From the NCBI GenBank assembly GCA_914767885.1, contig CAJZBQ010000039.1, forward strand, positions 62,001-126,000: a stretch of DNA of 64,000 nucleotides, in the 5' to 3' direction. The first letter of the stretch is position 1; each line of letters begins with the position of its first letter. The notes under the pieces were generated by a model. It saw nothing but the letters and a program-made list of their open reading frames with translations. It made no database searches and was not told the DNA's origin. The DNA is from Blepharisma stoltei (taxonomy: Eukaryota > Ciliophora > Heterotrichea > Heterotrichida > Blepharismidae). The position numbers and the translations under genes are program-made. This document shows, in pieces, positions 52,874 to 62,989 of the stretch.

Positions 52874-55800
52874 CTAGCTTTCTTGCTGGTTAGCTTGGTC
52901 TGACCGTCTTTCAAGATCTGCAAGATATAGTGAATTCATATCAGGATATCTTTCGACTGGATACTCGATTCTTTCACTTGGCAGCTGGATAAGTGAATAT
53001 TTCAATTTTCCATCATTTGGGTCGATATATGCACCTCTTATTAATGCTTCATTTGGCAGGATATTTTGCGGGAGCTCATCTTTTCTGTATTTAATTCTTA
53101 AATATGGCACAGATTTAACAATAATATCAATCGCAGCTTTTGTCATATAGTAAAGCCAATATAAAATAAAATATAAATTTCCTATGATAATAAAAACAAA
53201 TAGCAGCACTCGTGAAACCTCTTCAATATCATCTGTTAAATAATAAAGTCCGCAATAAATTGTAAAAGTTGCTATTAAAACAGCTTGGGTTTCCATATTA
53301 TTTAGATGGCTTAAAGTATAAGGACGCTGATTAGACTGTGCTGCAAAAGAGATCAATAAAATAAATAAAACTGTAAGAGCTTGAATTTGTTTGGAAAATA
53401 TAAAAACTGCTAAACAAATTATTGTGATTTTTCTATATAAAATCAAAAATTCTCAGTAATACCTATTTCTTCTATAGCCTATAAATAAAAATCCAAATTT
53501 AAGCATATTTTTACGCTTCGACAGTTTTTTTCTACTTTTGAACATAATTAATAGCACAATTGCAGGCATGGTGAGTCCCCAAACAATTATGCTCGGCAAG
53601 CCGACTAAAAGCGAATAATATAAGTGCTTGCCTTCCCAGCATTTAATTTCTAAGTTTTGTTGGAGCCAGAACCCTAGCCCATCAATATATTCACAAGAAA
53701 ACATCCCAAACATAGCTACAATAATATTTGGATGGACCATGAACAGCAAAACTACCATACTTGCTATGAGCTCTCTTTTCAATACATTCCATCTTTTCGT
53801 TTTATAAGCAATTCCTAGCCATATAAAAAATGCTCCTGTCCATAGTATTATAGGTAAAATAGCCAGCATAATGATTCTCTGGTAATACGAATTTTCTAAT
53901 GATGCCCCATACTGTCTTAAAAAACACTCAGGAGAAAAAATTTGGCTTGATATAGTAGCAGTGTTTGATTGTATGTTAAAAAGCTCAGTAACATAATCAG
54001 GCCACTGTAAATTAAACTGGGTCGTTAAAAACACAAGCTGGACATAATTTGTGAATATTTTTAAATACACCGAATAAACATTTTGTGGCTGATATGCTGA
54101 TTCCAAAGTAGATTTTACGATAACTGCACATGCTAAAAGTAAAACAGTTCCAATTAAAATAAGAACAATTATATTTCCAGCTTCCCCAGGACATTTAATA
54201 CAGATATTATTTGAAGTCCCAGAGTAGCCTTTATCACAAGCTTGGCACATGTGCCCATAATAGCCTGTTTCGCATGATCCTGTCAGATCATTATTATCAG
54301 CTGACCCTGCACATGCGTTATTATTAGGACAATTATAAATTGTATCAGATTTCCCGGACGATCTCCAATATCCAGGCTTCATTAATAAAACAGACCCTCC
54401 AGGACAAATGGCTCCATCAGGACAAGCTTTACATTCAGTGCTAGGATTTAAGCTGTATTTTCCTTTTTCACATTTTTGGCAGGTAGATCCTGTATCGAAT
54501 TCTCCTGATGTGCAATTTCTCAGCATAATTTGTAATATGACTGTGCTGTAATAATTTGTGAAGTCATTGGAGGATATCTGCTTTTCCGGGTCAATTGAAG
54601 AGGTTGAGATTTCTATCATGGCGATGGATCCTGGGGTTTCGGAAATAATGAAATTTGAAAAGTTAAAAATACCATGCTGCGCTATTGTTTCTGTGGTGCC
54701 GGAAATAGCAGTTGTGGAATTATATGCCTTTAAATTACCACTGCTCGTATTATCAGTAGTTACTAGATTGCCATACTGATCTCTTAGCTCAATTTTAAGT
54801 GACTGCGGGAACACCTGCCCTGGGGCCACATTTATAATAGTCCCTACAATCGGAATTCCATCTATATATTTATCTGCAAGATATCTTCCTGAAAAAGGAG
54901 TCGCCATTTGCATAGTGACAGGGTAGCTTGCAATATCATTCCCATATTCAGCAGAATTATTATATCAAATATTGCTCGAATCTATTACAGGCCTTGTCCC
55001 ATCCCATTTTATTGCTCCACCCTCTACTCCAGCTAGATTTGAATAAAACATGTTTCCTTCTTGAAACTGATACGTTCCGCCTAATGTGCTTCTTAAATAT
55101 ACAGCCCCTCCGCTTGAATTTGCATAATTTTCTTGAAATATACTTTTATTAAAATTAATTGAAACACTTTCTGAGTAAATTGCTCCACCGTAATAAGCTG
55201 AATTATTCAAAAAATAAGTATTGGTAAGATTATAAGGGACAATTCCTTGAATTCCATCTTGTCTTTCGAAAAAAATAGCTGCCCCAGCAATTGATGCTGT
55301 ATTATTTTCAAATACAACTGTATTCATATTGCATGATAAGGTGCTGGTTGAATATAATACACCTCCATAAATGCCAAGGCCATATTTAAATAAAGTATTG
55401 CTTATATTGATACTTGATAAGCCAATAGCATAAATTCCTGTAGCATTAAAAGTGTCGAATAAACTATTAGAAATATCTAAATTCTCCTCTGTAAGGTAAC
55501 AATTTTTTTTGGAACAGAGGAAGATAATTATTTTAATTTTATATCAAGATTCTTGTATAATTTAATAGAAATTATTAATTTAACATTTTTTTCTCATTTA
55601 ATTTGTGATAGATTTTTTCCAATGCTAAGGGGAGGAGCAAGGTCCCCGAATTGGAATAAATTATGCCGCCTGATGAAAAAGCAAAGGAATTTTTAAACTC
55701 TGAGCCATTTATAACTATGTTAGCCCCAGTTATACCATTGATTACTCCTCCTTGCTGAGATAAGTTGTCTGAAAATAGCGAATTTGTAATATTTAAAGAA

Positions 55801-58800
55801 CTCAGTAAGATTAAAATAGCTCCTCCTTGTTCAGAAGTTCCATTTCGCATCACAGAATTTTCAATTGTAGCTTCACTGACAGTGCTTAAATAGAGAAAAG
55901 AACCCATCGTTCCATATTGGTTTTCGAGCAAGGTTGTATTTATATATATATCTTATAAAATTACTTATTTCCTTATCTGGCATATAATTGTCTTATTTTT
56001 TATAAAAAAACAGAATGGTTTTTCTTAAAATGATCTAAAAATTAAGGCAAAAAGCATATTCTAGCTGCATTTGCATTAATTCCAGGAGTTACAGAGCCGC
56101 TTAAATTTTCTGAAAAATAGCAATAAATAATATTCAAAATCGAATTTATTACTTCAATATTTGCTCCTAATTGTGAATAATTATTCATAATTGTAGTATT
56201 ATAAATCGTGCTCACCTGCTGTGAACCTTGAATGTTTGCAACTGAGCCTGGCGAGAGTACGTTATTTCCTACAATTAAAGAATTTTGTATAGTTATTGAT
56301 GACTGCTGGTCAACGACAATTGTAGAATCAATAGAATTTGACAGAAATTGGCAGTTTGTACATGCAAGGGTACTTGCAAATGTGATATATGCAGAGGTTC
56401 CTTCATTATTTAGAAATTTCGCATTGGTTATTGTTGCTTGGCCGTAGTCAGTTACTTTCAATGAGTTATAATTTTTATAAAAATATATATAAAAAACCTT
56501 TAGTACATACAAATTTCTCCTAATATTAACTAATGAAAAATTATTATACATAAGTATAAATTATTTCCAATTACAAATGATTTGGAGACATAAAGACTTA
56601 CAGGAGAAGTCTGAGTAAAATTAGTGTTTTCTATTCAAATTGTGGTGCCCCAAGTCCATGAACTTATATACATCGTCATCCCATCACAAGTGCAATTATC
56701 AAAAGACGTATTAAAAATTCCTAATATAAATCCATCTGATGAATAAAGGCCTTGAAACCCACAGTAAAGCCCTTCATTTTGTTTTGCTTGATAATTATCG
56801 ATTAAAAGAAACCCATTATAATGCCCATCGAATAGCACAGCTCCATTTTCTGACCACGAGCTGGTAATATTGATATTTTTTATAGTCGCATTATGAAAAG
56901 AAATTCTGTTTGATATATAAATTCCTGCTCCGTTGCTACTTCGGCATGAGTCTATAGAGATATCAGAAATAAAGATGTCAATAGCTACATTTCAGCTGAC
57001 ACTTTCTATATAAATTGATCCACCTACACCACGTAGCGCAGTGCAATTGGTAAAAGAAGATTTGGTCAGCTGTAATGCAGGATAAGCAAGATTAGAGAAT
57101 TTAGGGGAATATCCTAAAGCGCCACCATTTCCACAGAATGATTCGCAGTTTTCACATGTAAAATCTGTTATATTTAGATATATGATTCTATTGAAATTTA
57201 AAGTCCCTTCAAATCCAGTAAGAACATTAAGGGCATAAATGTTATTTATTGTAAAATTGTTAGAGTCAGAAACTCTTAGTCCTCCTCCACTCGGATATGC
57301 AATTTCTGAAAAATAAAGTGAATAAATTTCCATAGTTCCAGCTATATTTTTCATTTCTATAGCAGCTCCAGAGGAAATATTATTACTCATATCATAAACT
57401 GTTGTGCGGTTCAAGTAAGAATCCCCATCTCCATCAGATATATAAATACCTCCCGAATTAGCTTTGCAGGTACTATTTCGTATATAAGTGTCAGTTATTG
57501 AAATTCTATAAGGCTGAGTAATATGGATCCCATAGGTGCAGCTTGCGTCTGCAATTTGATAGTAAAATAAAGGATATATTATATAAGAATAAGGATCATT
57601 AATTATCTGCACAATTACCTGATCATTTGGTGCTAGTTTATAGCCGTCACCTGAATTCTCCACGTTTAAATTTGATATTTTAACATTCGGCATCTGTCCT
57701 ATATGCATCAAATAATATCCACTATACACATAATTGATATTCACGTTAGTCACATTTATTGATCTTTTGTTTATTATAACTGATACTCTTACCCCTCCAC
57801 TTGTGACATAACTAATGTCTCCGTCATATTCAGATTTTGTCAGTTTATTTTGACTGTCAATATACAAAAGTCCGCTTCCTCCTGCTGTGATGTTGGAGAA
57901 ATTGACGGTGTCTATGTTGATATTTTGGGTAACATGCCCCATTAGATGAGTTATGAGTGTTAAATAGCTGTAAATGATTACTTCACAAGACGAATATTTC
58001 ATATCGACTATTTTTTTTTTGGCCTATTTTTTTTTGGCCTATTTTTTTTTGTTGCCTATTTTTTTTTGGCCTATTTTTTTTTGGCCTGTTGTTTTTTCAT
58101 CTATTTATTTTTGGCCTATTTTTTTTTTCCTAATTTTTTGCATATTTTTTTTTGGCCTAATTTTTTTGGCCTATTTTTCTGCCGAGGCTCATTCATGAAG
58201 CTGCTAAGAGAACTAAATAATATTGAGTAACGGATACATTTCCTTACGAGATTAATATTGAGTAAATTAAGTGGAAAACTCCTAATTAAATCTAAAATTC
58301 TCGAAAATTAAAAAGCAATGAATTAGTATTCATGGAGTAAGAGATCTGTTAAAGGTGCATTTTTTGTTGATAAAATCGTTTAAAATACATTAAAAATTAT
58401 ATTAAAATCATTAGTATGGAATTAGGCTTAGATATTAGTAAAAAATAGCTAAAAAGTGGCCCAAAAAAAGTCAAAGAAAATAGGCCAAAAAAAAAATAGG
58501 CCAAAAAAAAATAGGCAAAAAAAAATAGGCCAAAAAAAATAGGCCAAAAAAAAATAGACCAAAAAAAAATAGGCCAAAAAAAATAGGCCAAAAAAAAAGA
58601 GGCTAAAAAAAATAGGCTAAAAAAATAGGTGGAAAAAAAATGGGCCAAAAAAAAATAGTCGTTATGAAATAGTGTCGTCGTGTGAAGACACGGCTGTAAA
58701 TAGAAAGAATTTGGGTATTTGTAAGTGAAAAAGCGATTTGGTCATATACACGGGCTGTGTAGGTTCTATCAAGATCATAGTCTGTGTATGCTAAAGATTG

Positions 58801-61507
58801 GGAGTCTATGTAAATTAAATAATTCACCAGATTTATGCCAAATCAGCAGTTATCAATGGTAACAACTCCTATAGAGTTGATAATTTCTATAAATTTATTG
58901 AAATTGTTAGCGGAATTCCCACTGATAGCCATGTTGTACTCAAAAGTGACATTATATATAATGACACTATCTATGCCATTTGAATAGAAAAATCCGCTTT
59001 GTTCTAACTTCCCCCCCTCCGTGAATGAACAAAACCGTTAGAAAAATCCTTATTTTTTGCCCAAAAGCCCACCATCCATGAGCGAACAAAAATTTTTTTT
59101 AATAGAAAAATTTGTCATGGAAAAACATTTTGATATATAAGTGATAATTAGTATAATGAAATCTCGAGCTAATTCTATTTATTTTAAACAAATTACGTTA
59201 TAAAATATAAACTTTACAAATTAAATTTAATATTTGCTTCCCAAATTTTTACGTATTAGTATTTTTTTAAATTTAGAAAAAAACAATTTCAATAAAATTT
59301 TTTATATATAATTGTTTTAAAAAAAAAATTAACCCCCTTTATGAGCGAACAAAATTTTTTTGGTCGCTCACAGAGAGGGGGAGTAAGTCATCTCGGTACT
59401 CGTAGCCTCAGTTTATATAGTAAACGCCGCCAGTATTAAAATTAAAAGACACTCCTTTACAATTTGTAAGACAGTTCATCACAATAATTGCTGACTGAGG
59501 TAAAGGACTAGCCTGCATCCTATAAAAAGTAACGTTAGTAAGGTTGACAGCCCCCATTGACATAATAAAAGCTTTGTACTGCTCTTGAAAATACATAATA
59601 AATGAACTGGAAATTTCCAATGATGAGCCACTGTCGACTTGGATAATAATTAAATCATAATTATCTGTGCAATTTTGAGGAAAATCTGTAATGTTTTTGA
59701 CTATATAATACTGGTCGTCTCTATATCATTTTCCATCAGGTGTAAAAAGATAGGGGCAATAAGTGCAGTTGCTGAAGGTACAGTTTGGCTTTAATGATTC
59801 TATGCCTGATAAATAGATGTCGCTGATGACTAATTTTTTGGCGTTGGAATGGATCATCATGCGGGGGTCTTCAAAAGAAATTATTGCTGGGTTGCTCTTA
59901 TCAACGCTTTGAATGATGATTTGTTCCCAGTTTAGGTCAATGCTTCTCATTAAAGGGTCATAAGGGCTTTGTGCAAGGGGGTTTTGGTAGCTGGGTCTTA
60001 AATAAGGATGGCTACCGTTGAAGAGATTTATTTTTGTATATTTTTGAGAAACATGCATAAACGCATATGAAAGAGAGTTATAAGGATCTTTTTCAGTCCC
60101 AATTCCTATTTTATCAGTCTCATTTTGATTAGGAGCTCTCACTCAAATATTTTCAAAAAGTCTTTGGCTATTGTTTTTCGGTACTGGTAAGCACATATCC
60201 CAAGCAGTAAAATTTTCATATTTCATAAACCCAGGAGGACATGATATATTCGCTATACAATTCGCAAAAACCTGCAGCCCATTACACTGAATGCATTGAT
60301 TTATATCATCTCCACACCTCAAGCATCCATTAGAGCACGTATCTTTATCAGTTAAATACCCCATACAAAATCCGCACTCCTTAATACCACATTCCTGATT
60401 TTGGCCACATTTTTTATCTTTATTTTCCTTTCTCATTATATCTTCAGTGCATTTTTCATTTTTTTCCACACAGATCGAATTCTGAAAATAAGCTGACTGG
60501 TTATTTGTTATAACTTGGTAAATAATTGATCTTTGGATATAAAAATCGTCATTGCAGACTCCATAATTATATAAGCAGCTTGGTACAAGGCAGCTTTCTT
60601 TGCATGGGTCAGATTTGTCTCATACTCAATCCTGCATTGTAAAATTATAATAAGAGCTGCACCCTGGGGCACACCCACAGTCTCCATAATCATACTCACA
60701 GTCAAAATTATTGCATTTTTCATCACAAGTCCCGTCGCCAAGCATACTATTAAAACACCCACTGGCGCATTCCCCACAGATTTTATTTTTAAAGTCACAA
60801 TTTTTATTATCACAAGGGTCATTTTTCTTACAATCTGCCTCATTTAATACAGTTTCTGTACAGTTTGGGGCACATAAGCAGTCTCCATTATCTCAATTAC
60901 ATTCTTCATTATTGCAGGCTTTATCACAAACAGTATCATTTAAGTAGTCAGGCGGGCAATCTGGGGCACAAAATTTATCTGTGCATTTATAATTCCCATA
61001 TAAGCATTCTTTATTATCACATTCCTTTTTACATTCCGTTAAATTTCCATATAAATCTTCTTTAAAACAGCTTTCAGCACATCATCCACAGTCATTATTA
61101 TCATACATGCAAGCACTAGTATTGCATTCTTCATCACAAACTCCATTGCCTAGCATATTTTCATAGCAATTTTGATTGCAAAAACCACAGTCGCCTAATT
61201 CTCAGCCACATTCAGCAGTGTTACAGTTGTTATTTTCGCAGATTCCATTGGAAAGTTCAGTGGTGTTGCAACCATTTTCGACGCAGAAGCCAAAGCAGTC
61301 TGATTTGGAAAATCTTTCTTTGTAGGTTAAAGTGGACATATCGTAAGAATCGTAGTTGCAAGGGGCTGACATACAGAGAGGGTCACAGATGCCATCACCT
61401 AGGTAATAGTAAGAACAAAAGGAGCCATCTCCAAAGCAGCTATAAGGAAAAGTGTCATTTACGTTTGAGGATTGGGAAAAAAGAAATCGCAGCAGAAAGA
61501 TAAGCAT
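52874..61507 (-). CDS. Giant surface protein B, paralogue of A
   Basis: ATG at 61507 (MLIFLLRFLFSQS), TAG at 52874-52876. Removing five inserts (157+3, 110, 71, 717+9, 376+3 bp) gives 7188 nt, the same length as copy A. Domain order is identical: signal peptide, LNR-like Cys repeats, beta-helix, ephrin-type Cys module (ICIKCPGEAGN at its end), multi-TM, tail ending NQQES. Divergence from A is low and spread evenly, mostly synonymous or conservative. Both copies therefore probably remain functional after excision, although in germline form B is broken in five places. None of the inserts in A and B are shared, so all arrived after the duplication or were lost from one copy. Confidence 0.88.
55481..55637. 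mobile_element. CTCC-type MITE, CTCTGT-stem type, right target mutated (CAA)
   Basis: 157 bp between TAA (55478-55480) and CAA (55638-55640). Copy A reads ATCTAAGGTCCCC. The left end ATTCTCCTCTGT forms a hairpin with ACAGAGGA; the right end is GGGGAGGAG. The downstream boundary lacks TA, a possible problem for a TA-dependent excision enzyme. Confidence 0.8.
55947..56056. other. TA-bounded IES (110 bp), empty in copy A
   Basis: Removal yields TTTATATATATTCTAGC against TTTATATATATTTTAGC in copy A. The boundary lies in a TA run, so the exact TA is ambiguous. Confidence 0.92.
56484..56554. other. TA-bounded IES (71 bp), empty in copy A
   Basis: Copy A reads TAAAAATATAAATTATTTCC; copy B has the same after removing these 71 bp. 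Confidence 0.95.
57976..58692. mobile_element. 717-bp TIR element with 9-bp target duplication (Mutator-like), empty in copy A
   Basis: Flanked by GCTGTAAAT (57967-57975, 58693-58701), present once in copy A. Imperfect TIRs: GATTACTTCACAAGACGA...TATTTCATATCGACTA against CGTGTCTTCACACGACGA...TATTTCATAACGACTA. Sub-terminal arrays of a GGCCTATTTTTTTT unit run inverted at the two ends. The apparent Phe-rich frames are repeat artefacts. The repeat contains TA, so TA-type excision would also restore the gene. Confidence 0.88.
59008..59383. mobile_element. CTCC-ended MITE, GTGAG-stem type, empty in copy A
   Basis: 376 bp between TAA (59005-59007) and TAA (59384-59386). Copy A reads TTGTTCTAAGCCATCTCGG. 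This is the clearest proof of the TNA (here TAA) target duplication and full element length. Confidence 0.95.
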
Positions 61508-61872
61508 TAATAAAGGCTAATTAATAAATCTGATCAGAAAGTTTTGTATTAAAAAATAATGTGCTTGTGAATTATTTTAATATATAAATGTTATATAAAA
61601 TATAAGCAGCATTATTAATAAAAACAGCTATTAAAAGCAATAAAATATAATTAGCGAAAAACAATTTTAATTATTTTTCTATAATTATATAATAGGATAA
61701 TGCAAAAGAAATAAGCTAGAATTTCAATTAAGGACCGCTTTCATATGAATTCGGTTTTTAGGCTCATGAAAAAGCTGAATTTGTAAATTAATGTGGTATC
61801 TTGGCTTATCAAAAAATTCCATAAGTTAATACCATTAGTATATTAATTTCTAATTTATATTAAACAACCATA
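61508..61872. other. Intergenic spacer upstream of surface protein B
   Basis: Matches 52299-52600 to about 61797, then diverges into the Cks1 3' flank. AT-rich; no gene. Confidence 0.6.
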
Positions 61873-62169
61873 TTAATTACACTCATTTCTTAGCTGTCTC
61901 AAACTAAAATTTTGTGGAACAAGCCCTGTTTGGGGATCTGTTCCTATTGGTCTTCTGAACAGCATGATATGAGGCTCTGGCCTATGAATTTCATAGTGAG
62001 TTCAGCCTCTACTTTGTTGGATTCCGAGCTCTCTTCATTCAGTTTCAGTTAAAAGCCTGTTCCTGGGCATCTTTTTGTAGAGGGATTTGGGCAGATGGAC
62101 ATGTCTGTACTCATAGACATCATCACTGTACTTTTCAGAGTATTCGATCTGGTTAGGATAATGCGGCAT
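61873..62169 (-). CDS. CKS1: Cyclin-dependent kinase regulatory subunit Cks1/Suc1
   Basis: ATG at 62169 ([17 protein letters not shown]), TAA at 61873-61875; 98 residues, uninterrupted. Motifs: [43 protein letters not shown] and RPEPHIMLFRRP. The last holds the HxPEPH beta-hinge and the CDK/phosphate-binding residues typical of Cks proteins. Both Trp in ETEWREL and SRGWTHY are encoded by TGA, so a standard-code search misses this gene. Cks proteins dock CDK-cyclin complexes on phosphorylated substrates. A cyclin gene lies elsewhere in this window. It is absent from duplication copy 1. Confidence 0.97.
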
Positions 62170-62409
62170 TTTCTTTTTATATTGTACCGCCCATTTTGGG
62201 ATTTCTTTAATATTCGTGACTAATTAGAGCTTTGAGCAGGAGTTAAGTCTTTTGTTAAAGAGTTCGATGGAAATTTCATATAAAATTTGACTTTTAAATA
62301 TGAGAAGGCGGCCACAATGGGATGATTCACTATCGCTTTAGAAAAATAAAGGAAGGCCGTTAATAAAGGATTATTAAAAAACTTATTTTTATTTGCCAGG
62401 TTAATTTTT

Positions 62410-62911
62410 ATGGGTATAAGCAGAAGTTCGTTAAAACAATTTGATTGATTAAATATAAAATATGATAGAAATATTACAATAAAAAATAATTACGGTATGA
62501 AAATTAAATATAATAATAAAAAAGTGGTCTAAAATATATATTGAAAGAGTAAGTGATAGAGCACAGCATCGTTTAACCTATGCTGAACAGCTGCAACGAA
62601 AAGCTTCCCTAGTATCTAAAAACAAAGAAAGTGCTCGCCAAGAATGGCAAGCACAACAAGAAATGCTCAAAAATGGCAAAATTCCAGAAAAGCTTAAAGA
62701 AATAGTTGCTCCACCTCCTAAAAAGTACACATCAAATGCATCAAGAATTGCAGTTGACCCTAAAAACTCAAATAATCGTCCATCTTCAGCTAAGCCACGC
62801 CCATCTATGCAAGAAGCGAAAGTGTCTTTAACACCTTCTAATCGCTGTGCAGTCATTCGAATGACAAAGCCAATTGAAGAGCAATTTAAAAGCCTTAGTA
62901 ACTTACTCTAA
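62410..62911 (+). CDS. Small basic protein with N-myristoylation-type start
   Basis: The frame is solid from about 62541 (IERVSDRAQHRLTYAEQLQRKASL) to TAA at 62909-62911. The start is inferred: removing an 85-bp TA-bounded segment links it to ATG at 62410 (MGISRSSLKQFDWLY), 417 nt in all (138 residues). Charged helix, then a Pro/Ser-rich tail (APPPKKYTSN, RPSSAKPRPS). Gly2 with Ser5/Ser6 could be myristoylated. No family recognised. Confidence 0.6.
62450..62534. other. Candidate TA-bounded IES (85 bp)
   Basis: Between TA at 62450 and TA at 62535; holds a frame-breaking TAA. Its removal gives the downstream frame an ATG. Frame evidence only. Confidence 0.5.
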
Positions 62912-62989
62912 AATAATTATTTATTTATTTTAATGCAAAATTTCGCTTTTAAAATAAAATAAGAATATAAGGGGAAGCTAGAAAAAGCA

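Noticed and set aside
58010-58650. Phe-rich frames (FFWPIFF)
   Set aside because: Generated by TTTTTTTTGGCCTA repeats; not coding.
44406-61507. Surface gene B as a pseudogene
   Set aside because: All five breaks coincide with mobile or TA-bounded inserts absent from copy A, and the residual frame is exactly as long as A's.
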